A stretch of 64,000 nucleotides of DNA from an uncultured Burkholderiales bacterium (GCA_903956845.1 CAJBOO010000239.1:1-64000); one strand, 5' to 3'; positions 17,253 through 29,631 are shown, numbered from the stretch's first letter. Translations and numbers: made by a program. Notes: a model not told the origin generated them from the letters alone.

Positions 17253-17462
17253 GGTAAATCTCTGCGTATAAGGGAAACCGCAGATTATCTCTAATTTTCA
17301 AGCGCTTGTCTGAGAATCCAACAGCCATTTCTGACAAGTGCGACAAATAAGCACCACTTATCCACACAAATGCTGAATCTGTGGATAATTTTTTGATAAA
17401 GTACCCGAAATGCGCCCCCATACCGAATCTATCCACAGTTTGTCTTCTGCGATGTCTGCCAC
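17253..17462. other. Candidate replication-origin element between rpmH and dnaA
   Basis: This 210-bp divergent region holds DnaA-box sequences: TTATCCACA at 17358-17366 (plus), its reverse complement TGTGGATAA at 17380-17388, and a near-consensus CTATCCACA at 17429-17437. A/T-rich stretches (17283-17300 and 17384-17400) could act as the unwinding element. The boxes also overlap the presumed dnaA promoter, so they may serve autoregulation. Together with the dnaA-dnaN gap this makes a two-part origin likely, but which side is the true oriC is not decided by sequence alone. Confidence 0.7.
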
Positions 17463-18863
17463 ATGACGTCGCCGACACCTGCCTCTGACCAAACCGATGC
17501 TGGGCAAGCCCTCTGGCAGACCTGTATCGATCAGTTGGCCCAAGAACTCCCTGAACAACAGTTCAATACCTGGATAAAACCCCTGCAAGCCTCGGTCAGC
17601 GATGACTTCACCCGCATGCGGGTGGTGGTGGCCAACCGCTTCAAGCTCGATTGGATTCGCGCGCAATACGCGGGCCGCATCACGGCCTTGCTGAGCCAAT
17701 CCTATGGCCAAGACATCGCGCTGGACTTCGTGCTGGAGGCCAAAGAAGCCCCCGTTCGGCAAGTGCTGAGCCGCCCCATGAGCGAGCCCGAAGACTTGGG
17801 AGGCGGCGCCTTGTCCCCTGGCGAACCCGCCCTCAACGGCTTTAAAAACAGGCTCAACAGCAGCTTGTGCTTTGACACCTTGGTGGAGGGCACGGCCAAC
17901 CGCATGGCTCGCGCCGCTGCCATGCACGTGGCCAATGTGCCCGGTCAGCTCTACAACCCTTTGTTCATTTATGGGGGCGTGGGCCTGGGCAAAACCCACT
18001 TGATGCACGCGGTGGGCAACCAGTTGCTGCAAAACAAGCCAGACGCCAAGGTGCTCTACATCCATGCCGAGCAGTTTGTGTCGGATGTGGTCAAGGCCTA
18101 CCAGCGCAAAACCTTTGATGAATTCAAGCACCATTACCACTCGCTGGACCTGTTGCTGATTGACGATGTGCAGTTTTTCGCCAACAAGGACCGCACGCAA
18201 GAAGAGTTTTTCAATGCATTTGAGGCTTTGCTGGCCAAGAAGTCACACATTGTGATGACCAGCGACACCTATCCCAAAGGCTTGGCCGATATCCACGAGC
18301 GGCTGGTGTCGCGCTTTGACTCGGGTTTGACCGTCGCCATTGAGCCGCCTGAGCTGGAAATGCGGGTGGCTATCCTGATCAACAAAGCACGCTCTGAAGG
18401 CGCTGAGATGCCCGAGGAAGTGGCGTTTTTTGTGGCGAAGAACGTGCGCTCCAACGTGCGTGAGCTCGAGGGCGCGTTGCGTAAAATTTTGGCGTATTCG
18501 CGCTTCAACCAAAAAGACGTCTCGATTCAGCTCGCCCGCGACGCCTTGCGCGACCTGCTGTCGATCCAAAACCGCCAGATTTCGGTGGAAAACATCCAAA
18601 AAACCGTTGCCGACTATTACAAGATCAAAGTCGCTGACATGTATTCCAAAAAACGTCCCGCGTCGATTGCCCGGCCTCGACAAATCGCCATGTACCTGGC
18701 CAAAGAGTTGACCCAAAAAAGCCTGCCCGAGATCGGTGAGCTGTTCGGTGGGCGCGACCACACGACGGTCTTGCATGCGGTGCGCAAAATCTCTGGCGAG
18801 CGCCAAACCCTCAGTGAACTCAACCAGCAACTGCACGTGCTGGAACAAACATTGAAAGGCTAA
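17463..18863 (+). CDS. dnaA: Chromosomal replication initiator DnaA
   Basis: DnaA is the AAA+ ATPase that binds DnaA boxes and opens oriC. The 466-residue protein has domain I (about 1-90), a short linker, the AAA+ domain with Walker A GGVGLGKT at 171-178 and Walker [11 protein letters not shown], and the C-terminal DNA-binding domain with the signature [15 protein letters not shown]. It heads the dnaA-dnaN-gyrB order. DnaA boxes lie just upstream and downstream. Confidence 0.97.
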   Translation: MTSPTPASDQTDAGQALWQTCIDQLAQELPEQQFNTWIKPLQASVSDDFTRMRVVVANRFKLDWIRAQYAGRITALLSQSYGQDIALDFVLEAKEAPVRQVLSRPMSEPEDLGGGALSPGEPALNGFKNRLNSSLCFDTLVEGTANRMARAAAMHVANVPGQLYNPLFIYGGVGLGKTHLMHAVGNQLLQNKPDAKVLYIHAEQFVSDVVKAYQRKTFDEFKHHYHSLDLLLIDDVQFFANKDRTQEEFFNAFEALLAKKSHIVMTSDTYPKGLADIHERLVSRFDSGLTVAIEPPELEMRVAILINKARSEGAEMPEEVAFFVAKNVRSNVRELEGALRKILAYSRFNQKDVSIQLARDALRDLLSIQNRQISVENIQKTVADYYKIKVADMYSKKRPASIARPRQIAMYLAKELTQKSLPEIGELFGGRDHTTVLHAVRKISGERQTLSELNQQLHVLEQTLKG

Positions 18864-19106
18864 AGAATGCTTTCGTTTGATCCAAACCCTGTGCAAAGTT
18901 CTGGCATAACCCATGGGTTATCCACAGGCCAAGCATTGGGGCTGAAGTTATCCCCTTTTCACGCATGCCAGTCAGCCCGCTTACAAACAGTGTTTGAGGG
19001 TCACCAAGTTGTTGAAATTACAGTAGAAAATAGCCTTGTCCCCAGAAAACAGCTTGGCTTATCTACTACCACTATTGAAATATAAAGAATTTAAGAAGAG
19101 GATGAC
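18864..19106. other. dnaA-dnaN intergenic region with DnaA box and palindrome (origin candidate)
   Basis: The 243-bp gap has a perfect 16-bp palindrome ATAACCCATGGGTTAT at 18906-18921. A consensus DnaA box TTATCCACA (18918-18926) overlaps its right arm. A degenerate TTATCCCCT lies at 18948-18956. The right end (about 19010-19100) is strongly A/T-rich and would suit DNA unwinding. No open frame of note is present. The region may be part of oriC or the dnaN control region, or both. Confidence 0.6.
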
Positions 19107-20213
19107 ATGATTGTCTTGAAAGCCACCCAAGAACACATTCTTGCCGCATTGCAATCGGTTGCAGGCATTGTTGAGCGTCGCCACACCTTGCCGATTTTGG
19201 CCAATGTGATGATCCGCAAAACTGGCAGCGATGTGCAACTCACCACCAGTGATTTGGAAATCCAAATCCGCACGCAAGCTTCGCTGGGTGGCGACAGTGG
19301 CAATTTCAGCACCACGGTGGGTGCGCGCAAACTCATGGACATTTTGCGTTCCATGCCCAGCGACCAAACCGTGAGCTTGGAGTCCAACCAAAACAAATTG
19401 CTGCTCAAAAGTGGCAAAAGCCGCTTCACCTTGCAAACCTTGCCCGCCGAAGATTTCCCGCTGGTGCAAGAGTCGACCAGCTTTGGCCCGCTGTTCAGCA
19501 TTCCGCAAAAAACCTTGAAAACGCTCTTGCAGCAAATTTCGTTTGCGATGGCCGTGCACGACATTCGCTACTACCTCAACGGCATTTTGTTTGTGGCCGA
19601 AGGCAAGCAACTCAGTTTGGTGGCCACCGATGGCCACCGATTGGCTTTCACGTCAGCAGTGCTTGAAGTTGAAGTGCCCAAGCAAGAAGTCATCTTGCCG
19701 CGCAAAACCGTTTTGGAATTGTTGCGTTTGCTGTCGGACAAAGACGGCAACATCGACATGCAATTTGCCTCGAACCAAGCGCGTTTTGCTTTCGATGGCA
19801 AAGAGTTTGTCACCAAATTGGTCGAGGGCAAGTTCCCTGACTACAACCGTGTCATCCCCAAGAGCCACAAAAACAGCGTGACCTTGGGTCGCCAATCCTT
19901 GCTCACCACGTTGCAACGCACGGCGATTTTGACCAGCGACAAGTTCAAAGGTGTGCGCATCAATCTCGAGCCGGGCTTGTTGCGTGTGGCCTCCAGCAAT
20001 GCAGAGCAAGAAGAAGCCGTGGACGAAATCGAAATCGATTACAGCGGTGACAGCATTGAGATTGGATTCAATGTGTCCTACCTGATTGACGTGCTGGTCA
20101 ACATGAGCGAAGACATGGTTCGCATGGACTTGGCTGACTCCAACAGTTCGGTGTTGGTCACCATCCCTGAGAACGACTATTTCAAATACGTGGTCATGCC
20201 CATGCGCATTTGA
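19107..20213 (+). CDS. dnaN: DNA polymerase III sliding clamp (beta subunit)
   Basis: DnaN is the ring-shaped processivity clamp of the replicative polymerase. The 368-residue length and three-fold repeated clamp domain are typical. Recognisable segments are VERRHTLPILANVMI near the N terminus, VATDGHRLAF in the middle, and the C-terminal YVVMPMRI, which forms part of the peptide-binding pocket. A Shine-Dalgarno-like AGAAGAGGA precedes the ATG. It is followed by gyrB after about 60 bp. Confidence 0.97.
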   Translation: MIVLKATQEHILAALQSVAGIVERRHTLPILANVMIRKTGSDVQLTTSDLEIQIRTQASLGGDSGNFSTTVGARKLMDILRSMPSDQTVSLESNQNKLLLKSGKSRFTLQTLPAEDFPLVQESTSFGPLFSIPQKTLKTLLQQISFAMAVHDIRYYLNGILFVAEGKQLSLVATDGHRLAFTSAVLEVEVPKQEVILPRKTVLELLRLLSDKDGNIDMQFASNQARFAFDGKEFVTKLVEGKFPDYNRVIPKSHKNSVTLGRQSLLTTLQRTAILTSDKFKGVRINLEPGLLRVASSNAEQEEAVDEIEIDYSGDSIEIGFNVSYLIDVLVNMSEDMVRMDLADSNSSVLVTIPENDYFKYVVMPMRI

Positions 20214-20268
20214 TGCGGCGATTTGCATCTTGGATCTTTGTTTTTTTTCGTGCATCCGCACGTGATGA

Positions 20269-22851
<2,583 letters not shown>

Positions 22852-23577
22852 TCAAGGGGCCAGGCTGGCCCCAAGCACCCCATGGCGCTGCATGGCGTCA
22901 CGGATGAAGCCCTTGGCTTTCAACGCGGCCAAGAAGCCGCACAGCGCTTGGTAAGCATCTTCACCCTTGGCTTTGGGTGTCGCCATGGCTTGTTGAATTT
23001 GCATGAAAGCACCTGGCAATAAACGCAAGCCTGGGTGAGCTTGTGCATCGGTCTCCAGCTGGTGTTTCACACCTGCGGCCACGGCATGTTCGCCGCTCAG
23101 GAAGGTTTGCACCACCGCCTTGGATGATTCGGCTCGGACCAAGGGGGCGTGCTGCAAGGCCCGGCTCAGGTACAAATCGTAGGCACTGCCCAAACCCACC
23201 ACCACGCGGTTGCCTGCTTGGTCGACTTGCGCATGCGTTTGAATGGGCGAGTCTGCTCTCACCAAATAGCAACCCTCGATCAGCAGATAGGGTGGCGTGA
23301 ACGCGATGTGTTGAGCCCGCAGGGGATCGACCGCCAAAAAACCGATGTCTGCCAGGCCTTGTTCTAAAGCCTGCACCGCTTCACGCGCGTTGTCGACCAC
23401 CACCAGTTGCGCATGGGCGCCCACGGCGCTCGCCATGGCAAGGGCCATGTCCACCGACACGCCCTTCGCGCTGTCGCCCTCGGCGACCGCGAGCAAGGGG
23501 TTGCCCAAGTTGATCACGCAGCGCAATGTGTCGCTTGGCCATGCGTTGCGCCAGCGGTTGGCTTGCTCGATGTCCAT
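22852..23577 (-). CDS. Substrate-binding-protein-fold protein lacking a signal peptide
   Basis: The 242-residue protein from the ATG at 23577 (MDIEQANRWRNAWPSDTLR) has the periplasmic binding protein type 2 (SBP_bac_3-like) pattern, for example LRCVINLGNPLLA, GVSVDMALAMASAVG and AVQALEQGLADIGFLAVDPLR. No hydrophobic leader is present, so it is probably cytoplasmic. No permease or ATPase lies nearby. It starts 5 bp after the class II aldolase stop, so the two are co-transcribed. It may be a ligand-binding or enzymatic derivative of the transporter fold. Its role is unknown. Confidence 0.8.
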   Translation of the reverse strand: MDIEQANRWRNAWPSDTLRCVINLGNPLLAVAEGDSAKGVSVDMALAMASAVGAHAQLVVVDNAREAVQALEQGLADIGFLAVDPLRAQHIAFTPPYLLIEGCYLVRADSPIQTHAQVDQAGNRVVVGLGSAYDLYLSRALQHAPLVRAESSKAVVQTFLSGEHAVAAGVKHQLETDAQAHPGLRLLPGAFMQIQQAMATPKAKGEDAYQALCGFLAALKAKGFIRDAMQRHGVLGASLAP

Positions 23578-23582
23578 GGGTA

Positions 23583-24350
23583 TCAGGTGCGGTAACTGCT
23601 GTCGTGGCGATCGAGTTTGCGCAGCAAGGCGGGCCACGCAATGCCCGCGCCTTGACCCGCGGTGGCGGTCTTCATGACCTCGGCCATGTTGTCGGTGATC
23701 GAGCTGGGGATCATGACCAAGGGGCCACAGGCTTGGGCGGTGACTTGGATTTGGCAGGCAGATTCCAGGATGTACATGTTGAGGAAGGCATCGGCAGCGC
23801 TCTTGCCGGTGGTGAGCAGCCCGTGGTTGCGCAACATCAGGTATTTCTTGGTGCCGAGGTCGGCTTGCAAGCGGGGAATCTCATCGCCGCGCAACGCCAA
23901 GCCTTCGTAGTCATGGTAGGCGATGTTGTTGACGACGAAGGTGGATTGCTGGCTGATGGGCAGCAAGCCCGACTGCAAAGCGCTCACCGCCACACCGGCT
24001 TTGGTGTGGGTGTGCATGACGCATTGCGCATCGTGTCGCACCGCGTGGATCGCGCTGTGGATGGTGAAGCCTGCGGGGTTGACGGGAAACTCACTGGGCA
24101 AAACTTTGTTGCATGCCATGTCCACTTTCACCAAGCTCGAGGCGGTGATCTCGTCAAACATCAGGCCATACGGGTTGATCAAAAAATGCGCTTGGCCACC
24201 GGTCACGCTGTCGGGCAAGCGCAAGCTGATGTGTGTGAACACCAAGTCGCTCCAGCCGTACATAGCCACCAATCGGTAGGCGGCCGCCAGGTCGCAGCGC
24301 AGTTGCCATTCTTCTTCGCTGACGAGTTCTTTCATGGATGGGATGTGCAT
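23583..24350 (-). CDS. Class II aldolase/adducin family protein
   Basis: This 255-residue zinc-dependent aldolase-fold enzyme begins at the ATG at 24350, after a good Shine-Dalgarno (AGGAGACACC). Conserved parts are WSDLVFTHISLRLPD, the metal-binding HTHTKAG and LMLRNHGLLTTG. Family members act on sugar phosphates or act as decarboxylases; the substrate here is unknown. The longer open frame upstream lacks family similarity. It is divergent from mnmG and is followed by the signal-less binding protein. Confidence 0.88.
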   Translation of the reverse strand: MHIPSMKELVSEEEWQLRCDLAAAYRLVAMYGWSDLVFTHISLRLPDSVTGGQAHFLINPYGLMFDEITASSLVKVDMACNKVLPSEFPVNPAGFTIHSAIHAVRHDAQCVMHTHTKAGVAVSALQSGLLPISQQSTFVVNNIAYHDYEGLALRGDEIPRLQADLGTKKYLMLRNHGLLTTGKSAADAFLNMYILESACQIQVTAQACGPLVMIPSSITDNMAEVMKTATAGQGAGIAWPALLRKLDRHDSSYRT

Positions 24351-24435
24351 GGTGTCTCCTTGTGATGGATTTGATTGTGTCATTGTCCGCGTCAGCATGC
24401 GGCCACTTAAAATCAGCACTTTACAAAGGTAGCGA

Positions 24436-26394
24436 ATGCTTTACCCAGCGCAGTTTGATGTGATCGTGGTCGGTGGCGGCCACGCCGGCACCGAGGCCGC
24501 GCTCGCGAGTGCGCGCATGGGTTGCCGCACCCTGCTGCTCACGCACAACATCGAAACCTTGGGGCAGATGAGTTGCAACCCGTCGATCGGTGGCATCGGC
24601 AAAGGGCATTTGGTCAAGGAAGTCGACGCCATGGGCGGCGCGATGGCGTTGGCCACCGACCAGGCGGGCATCCAGTTTCGGGTATTGAACCGCTCCAAGG
24701 GTCCTGCCGTGCGTGCCACCCGCGCGCAAGCCGACCGGGTGCTGTACAAAGCCGCCATTCGGCATCGCCTGGAAAACCAGCCCAACCTCTGGTTGTTCCA
24801 GCAAGCGGTGGACGATTTGATGGTCGAAGGCTCAAGGGTGGTCGGGGCTGTCACGCAAGTGGGCGTGCGCTTCGCTGCCAAAGCCGTGGTGCTGACGGCG
24901 GGCACCTTCTTGGACGGCAAGATCCATGTGGGTTTGCAAAACCATTCGGCGGGTCGTGCGGGTGATCCGCCAGCGATGCGTTTGTCGGCCCGCTTGAAAG
25001 AGCTCAAGCTGCCGCAAGGCCGTTTGAAAACAGGCACCCCCCCGCGCCTGGATGGTCGCACGATCGATTTTTCGCAATGCCTCGAACAAGCCGGGGACGG
25101 CATGCCTGGCGGCGAATCCGCAGCGATGCCGGTGTTCAGCTTCATGGGCGGTCGCGAGATGCACCCGGCGCAAATGGCGTGTTGGATCACGCACACCAAC
25201 GAGCGTACCCACGACATCATCCGCTCAGGCTTTGACCGCAGCCCGATGTTCACCGGCAAGATCGAAGGTGTGGGCCCGCGTTATTGCCCCAGCGTGGAAG
25301 ACAAGATCAACCGGTTTGCCGACAAAGCCAGCCACCAGATTTTTTTGGAGCCTGAGGGTCTGACCACCCACGAGTACTACCCCAATGGCATTTCCACCAG
25401 CTTGCCTTTTGACATCCAATACGACTTGGTGCGGTCCATGAAGGGTTTGGAAAACGCCCACATCTTGCGCCCGGGGTACGCCATCGAGTACGACTACTTT
25501 GACCCGCGCGAGCTCAAGCGCAGCTTCGAGACCAAGTCGATCGACGGCCTGTTTTTTGCCGGACAGATCAACGGCACCACGGGTTACGAGGAAGCCGCCG
25601 CCCAAGGCTTGTATGCCGGGGCGAATGCCGCGCTGCAAGTGTTGGGCAAACCGGCCTGGACGCCCGGGCGTGACCAAGCTTACTTGGGCGTGTTGGTTGA
25701 CGACCTGGTCAACCAAGGGGTGCTCGAGCCCTACCGCATGTTCACCAGCCGCGCCGAATTCAGGCTGCAGTTGCGCGAGGACAATGCCGATGCTCGCCTG
25801 ACCGAGGTCGGCCGTGACATGGGCTTGGTGGGCGATGCACAGTGGGATGTGTTCAGCCGCAAGCGCGATGCTGTTTCACGTGAAACACAGCGATTGGCTT
25901 CGACCTGGGTCAACCCGAAAAACCTCTCTTCCGCCGAATCCGAGCGGGTCTTGGGCAAAGCCATCAGCCACGAACACAGCTTGGCCGATTTGTTGCGCCG
26001 CCCGGACGTCAGCTATCCCAGCCTGATGAGCCTGGACGGTGGGCGCTTTGCCAGCCTCGAGATCGCCGCGCTGGACGATGTTTCACGTGAAACAGTGGTC
26101 GAGCAGATCGACATTGCCGCCAAGTATTCGGGCTACATCGACCGCCAGCGAGACGAGGTTGAGCGGGCCGCGCATTACGAGCACATGCCTTTGCCGGTCA
26201 CCCTTGACTACATGGCGATCCCCGCGTTGAGCATTGAAGTTCGGCAAAAACTCCACAAGCACCGCCCCGAAACTTTGGGGCAGGCCTCACGGATTTCAGG
26301 CGTGACCCCCGCGGCGATTTCCCTGCTCTTGATCCATTTGCGCCGTGCCAAGCACGGTGGCTTTGCCCCAGCCAAGACCGAGGCCTCGGCGTGA
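24436..26394 (+). CDS. mnmG: tRNA uridine 5-carboxymethylaminomethyl modification enzyme MnmG
   Basis: MnmG (GidA) is the FAD-dependent partner of MnmE in modifying wobble U34. The 652-residue protein starts with [20 protein letters not shown] (FAD-binding), carries [17 protein letters not shown], and ends with [16 protein letters not shown]. Two perfect parS sites are embedded in it, at codons 479-484 and 548-553, each read as VSRET. By alignment from memory with the E. coli protein, these fall in the variable C-terminal helical region. It overlaps rsmG by 4 bp. Confidence 0.96.
   Translation: MLYPAQFDVIVVGGGHAGTEAALASARMGCRTLLLTHNIETLGQMSCNPSIGGIGKGHLVKEVDAMGGAMALATDQAGIQFRVLNRSKGPAVRATRAQADRVLYKAAIRHRLENQPNLWLFQQAVDDLMVEGSRVVGAVTQVGVRFAAKAVVLTAGTFLDGKIHVGLQNHSAGRAGDPPAMRLSARLKELKLPQGRLKTGTPPRLDGRTIDFSQCLEQAGDGMPGGESAAMPVFSFMGGREMHPAQMACWITHTNERTHDIIRSGFDRSPMFTGKIEGVGPRYCPSVEDKINRFADKASHQIFLEPEGLTTHEYYPNGISTSLPFDIQYDLVRSMKGLENAHILRPGYAIEYDYFDPRELKRSFETKSIDGLFFAGQINGTTGYEEAAAQGLYAGANAALQVLGKPAWTPGRDQAYLGVLVDDLVNQGVLEPYRMFTSRAEFRLQLREDNADARLTEVGRDMGLVGDAQWDVFSRKRDAVSRETQRLASTWVNPKNLSSAESERVLGKAISHEHSLADLLRRPDVSYPSLMSLDGGRFASLEIAALDDVSRETVVEQIDIAAKYSGYIDRQRDEVERAAHYEHMPLPVTLDYMAIPALSIEVRQKLHKHRPETLGQASRISGVTPAAISLLLIHLRRAKHGGFAPAKTEASA
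25872..25887. other. parS site 1 (inside mnmG)
   Basis: TGTTTCACGTGAAACA is a perfect 16-bp palindrome identical to the canonical chromosomal parS bound by ParB. It is read in mnmG as Ala-Val-Ser-Arg-Glu-Thr (residues 479-484). Confidence 0.96.
26079..26094. other. parS site 2 (inside mnmG)
   Basis: This is a second perfect TGTTTCACGTGAAACA, 207 bp from the first and in the same reading phase, giving Asp-Val-Ser-Arg-Glu-Thr (residues 548-553). Confidence 0.96.
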
Positions 26395-27038
26395 GCCACC
26401 CCCAGGCCGCGGCGTTGCGGCAGGGTTTGGACGCGCTGGATGTGCGCCTGAGTGACGCCCAACAAGCCGACCTGTTGGCCTACCTGGACCTGCTGCTCAA
26501 GTGGAACAAGGTGTACAACCTGACCGCGCTGCGCGAGCCAGACCAGGTGTTGACCCACCATGTCTTGGATTGTTTGGCCGTGGTGCGCCCCATGACCGAG
26601 CGCATGCCTGCGTTAACCACGGTCTTGGATGTGGGGGCGGGTGGCGGTTTGCCGGCGGTGGTGATCGCCCTGGCTTGCCCGCACATCCAGGTGACGGCGG
26701 TGGACACCGTGGCCAAAAAAGCCGCTTTCATCCAGACAGCAGCACACCGTTTAGGCCTGTCCAATTTGAAGGGCGTGCATGCGCGGGTGGAGGATGTATC
26801 CGGCCCGTTTGACCTGGTCACGTCCCGTGCGTTTGCCTCCTTGCATGATTTCACCGCTTGGTCGCGCGGGGCCTTGGCGCCGCATGGCGTGTGGATGGCG
26901 ATGAAGGGCCGCACGCCCGACGATGAAATCTCGGCCCTTCCAGCCTCGGTGCAGGTGGACGCCCTGGAGGCATTGCAAGTGCCTGGTCTGGATGCGCAGC
27001 GTTGCTTGGTCTGGATGCGGCCAGCGATTCAGCCCTGA
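26391..27038 (+). CDS. rsmG: 16S rRNA (guanine-527-N7)-methyltransferase RsmG
   Basis: RsmG (GidB) methylates G527 of 16S rRNA. The 215-residue protein starts at a GTG overlapping the mnmG stop (GTGA). It has the Rossmann SAM motif [17 protein letters not shown], the conserved WNKVYNLTA region, and [15 protein letters not shown]. It is translationally coupled to mnmG, as in the classical gid operon. Confidence 0.95.
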   Translation: MSHPQAAALRQGLDALDVRLSDAQQADLLAYLDLLLKWNKVYNLTALREPDQVLTHHVLDCLAVVRPMTERMPALTTVLDVGAGGGLPAVVIALACPHIQVTAVDTVAKKAAFIQTAAHRLGLSNLKGVHARVEDVSGPFDLVTSRAFASLHDFTAWSRGALAPHGVWMAMKGRTPDDEISALPASVQVDALEALQVPGLDAQRCLVWMRPAIQP

Positions 27039-27091
27039 AGCCCCAAACCAAACACCTCGCCACCCAAGCCAAGCTCCCCTGGCTTGCAACT

Positions 27092-27107
27092 TGTTTCACG
27101 TGAAACA
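27092..27107. other. parS site 3 (rsmG-lysE intergenic)
   Basis: This is a third perfect TGTTTCACGTGAAACA, located in the 125-bp gap between rsmG and the LysE-type gene and 56 bp before the latter's ATG. It may also influence transcription of the exporter and parAB through ParB spreading. Confidence 0.96.
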
Positions 27108-27163
27108 ACCAACCCCATCCGCAGGGTTACACTCTCCTCCCCTTCAAGCACAGACCCTCAAGC

Positions 27164-27778
27164 ATGCTCGGCATCACCGACTACCCGACCTTTGTTGGCG
27201 CAGTCATCCTTTTTTTGGCCATTCCCGGCCCAGGCAACCTCGCCTTGTTGACCTCCACCGCCCAAGGCGGTTTGCGCGGCGGACTGGCGTCGTGCGCGGG
27301 CATCATCGCTGGTGACCAGGTGTTGATGTGGGCGGCGGTGGCTGGTTTGTCGGCCGTCTTGCTCGCCTCGCCCGCCTGGTTTGGCGCGGTTCAATGGCTG
27401 GGCGCCGCCTACCTGGGGTACTTGGGCATCCGAATGCTCATGGCCAAAGACGGCGACGCCCCGCTGCTGGACATGCGGTCTGGCCGGTTTTTTCGCCAGT
27501 CTTTCTTCATCACCTTGTTCAACCCCAAAGCGATCGTGTTTTACATGGCCTTCTTCCCGCTGTTTGTGGACAGCCAACAACCGCCCGCTTTGGGAACTTT
27601 CGCATTCATGGCCGTGACCATCGCAGCGTTGACCTTTCTCTACAGCCTCTCGCTCAGCTTGTTGGCCACCCGTCTGCGCTCTCGCATGCAGCAGTCGCCC
27701 TGGTTGGGCGCGGGCTTGCACAAGTTGGCAGGCGCCTTGTTGGTCGGGTTTGGTCTTCGTCTCATTTTTCAAAAGTAA
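27164..27778 (+). CDS. LysE/RhtB-family amino-acid exporter
   Basis: This 204-residue inner-membrane protein of about six helices belongs to the LysE/RhtB exporters. Typical features are the N-terminal VILFLAIPGPGNLALL, GGLRGGLASCAGIIAGD, and ITLFNPKAIVFYMAFFPLF in the middle. The exported compound (amino acid, homoserine lactone or similar) cannot be told. It ends 6 bp before parA, so the segregation genes may be read through from its promoter. Confidence 0.9.
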   Translation: MLGITDYPTFVGAVILFLAIPGPGNLALLTSTAQGGLRGGLASCAGIIAGDQVLMWAAVAGLSAVLLASPAWFGAVQWLGAAYLGYLGIRMLMAKDGDAPLLDMRSGRFFRQSFFITLFNPKAIVFYMAFFPLFVDSQQPPALGTFAFMAVTIAALTFLYSLSLSLLATRLRSRMQQSPWLGAGLHKLAGALLVGFGLRLIFQK

Positions 27779-27784
27779 CTCAGC

Positions 27785-28582
27785 ATGTCGAAAATCTTTT
27801 GTGTTGCCAATCAAAAAGGCGGGGTCGGCAAGACCACCACCACCATCAACCTGGCCGCTGCCTTGGCTGCCATTGGTCAGCGCGTGCTCATGGTGGACCT
27901 GGACCCGCAAGGCAATGCCACCATGGGCTCAGGCGTGGACAAACGCAAGTTGACGCACTCGGTCTACGATGTGTTGCTGGCTGAGGCCGACATCGCCCAA
28001 GCGCGTGTCAACAGCGTGTGGGGTGAAGCGGCAGCCAAACCCAACATGGCGACCTACCATGTGCTGGGGGCCAACCGGGACTTGGCTGGCGCAGAGGTCG
28101 AGTTGGTCAACCTGGACAACCGCGAAATGCGCCTGAAAGCCGCGTTGGCCAAAGTGGACCACGAGTACGACGTGGTGCTGATCGACTGCCCGCCTTCACT
28201 CTCCATGCTGACCCTCAATGGCTTGTGTTCAGCGCATGGCGTGATCGTGCCGATGCAATGCGAATACTTCGCGCTCGAGGGCTTGACCGACCTGGTCAAC
28301 ACCATCAAACAGGTGCACGCCAACCTCAACCACGACCTGAAAATCATCGGCTTGTTGCGTGTGATGTTTGATCCGCGCATCACCTTGCAGCAACAGGTGA
28401 GTGACCAGCTCAAGGGGCATTTTGGCGACAAGGTGTTCAACACCCTGATCCCGCGCAACGTGCGTTTGGCCGAGGCCCCCAGCTACGGCTTGCCGGGCGT
28501 GGTGTTTGACCCCGCCGCCAAGGGCAGCCAGGCCTTTCTCGAATTCGCCAAAGAACTGGTCGAGCGTTTTAAACACTTTTAA
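27785..28582 (+). CDS. parA: Chromosome partitioning ATPase ParA (Soj)
   Basis: ParA is the deviant-Walker-A ATPase that, with ParB and parS, moves newly copied origins apart. The 265-residue size without an N-terminal helix-turn-helix marks the chromosomal (Soj) type. The deviant Walker A KGGVGKTTTTINLAAALA, VLMVDLDPQGNATMGSG and VLIDCPPSLSMLTLN are clear. It lies among three parS sites about 10 kb from dnaA. Confidence 0.96.
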   Translation: MSKIFCVANQKGGVGKTTTTINLAAALAAIGQRVLMVDLDPQGNATMGSGVDKRKLTHSVYDVLLAEADIAQARVNSVWGEAAAKPNMATYHVLGANRDLAGAEVELVNLDNREMRLKAALAKVDHEYDVVLIDCPPSLSMLTLNGLCSAHGVIVPMQCEYFALEGLTDLVNTIKQVHANLNHDLKIIGLLRVMFDPRITLQQQVSDQLKGHFGDKVFNTLIPRNVRLAEAPSYGLPGVVFDPAAKGSQAFLEFAKELVERFKHF

Positions 28583-28617
28583 TGGACGAGCGGCTTGGCC
28601 GCAGCAAAGAGACACAC

Positions 28618-29529
28618 ATGGCAACGAAAAAAATCAAAGGCTTGGGCCGTGGCTTGGAGGCCTTGTTGGGCCCTACCGCGTCGGAGACCAGCAACCTGGC
28701 CAGCGCCGAAGGCGCACCGTCGACCTTGTCGGTCGACCAGTTGGTGGCCGGTGTGTACCAACCACGTACCCGCATGGACGAAGGGGCTTTGTACGAGCTG
28801 GCTGAGAGCATCAAAAGCCAGGGCGTGATGCAGCCTTTGCTGGTGCGCATGGTCAGCGCGGGCGCCCATGCGGGCAAGTACGAAATCATCGCGGGTGAGC
28901 GGCGTTTCAGGGCCTCCAAGCTCGCGGGCTTGACCGAGGTGCCGGTGTTGGTGCGTGATGTGCCAGACCAAACCGCCGCCGCCATGGCGCTGATTGAAAA
29001 CATGCAGCGCGAAGACCTCAACCCCTTGGAAGAGGCGCAGGGCATGCAGCGCCTGATCAAAGAGTTTGGGTTAACGCATGAACAAGCCGCGCAAGCGGTG
29101 GGCCGCTCACGCAGCGCAGCGAGCAACTTGTTGCGCTTGTTGAACCTGGCCGAACCGGTGCAAGGCATGCTGATGGCGGGCGACCTGGACATGGGCCATG
29201 CACGCGCATTGCTCAGCTTGGACCGCGCCGCGCAAATCACCGCGGCCAACCAAATCACCGCCAAAAAAATGTCGGTCCGCGAGGCCGAAAGCCTGGTGAA
29301 AAAGCTCGGTGCCGAGTTTTCATTGCAGACCCAAAAACCCAAAAAAGAAAAGCCACGCGACTTGAAGCGCCTGGAGGAAGAACTCTCCGACCTGCTGACC
29401 GCGCAAGTGGAGATCCGGGTGAAAAAACAGGTCAAACGCCACGGCCGCATCGAGCAAATGGGCGAAGTCGCGATCGACTTTGGCTCGCTGGACGCTTTGA
29501 ATGGCTTGATCGAGAAATTGCGCGGCTAG
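28618..29529 (+). CDS. parB: Chromosome partitioning protein ParB (Spo0J)
   Basis: ParB is the CTP-dependent clamp that loads at parS and spreads on flanking DNA. The start chosen is the ATG at 28618 (MATKKIKGLGRGLEALLG), which matches the family N terminus that stimulates ParA; an in-frame ATG lies at 28582. Of 303 residues, the ParB/Srx domain shows VYQPRTRMDEG, GERRFRASKLAG and ENMQREDLNPLEEAQG, followed by the helix-turn-helix THEQAAQAVGRSRSAASNLL and a C-terminal dimer domain. Confidence 0.96.
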   Translation: MATKKIKGLGRGLEALLGPTASETSNLASAEGAPSTLSVDQLVAGVYQPRTRMDEGALYELAESIKSQGVMQPLLVRMVSAGAHAGKYEIIAGERRFRASKLAGLTEVPVLVRDVPDQTAAAMALIENMQREDLNPLEEAQGMQRLIKEFGLTHEQAAQAVGRSRSAASNLLRLLNLAEPVQGMLMAGDLDMGHARALLSLDRAAQITAANQITAKKMSVREAESLVKKLGAEFSLQTQKPKKEKPRDLKRLEEELSDLLTAQVEIRVKKQVKRHGRIEQMGEVAIDFGSLDALNGLIEKLRG

Positions 29530-29631
29530 TGTTTCCACTGCCCTGAACAGGCCCTCGGGCGGGGTATCCTCAGCAGCTGTCGCCGCGGTTAACCCAGCGG
29601 CATCGCTTGTCTTTGCCCAGGAGTTGTCACC

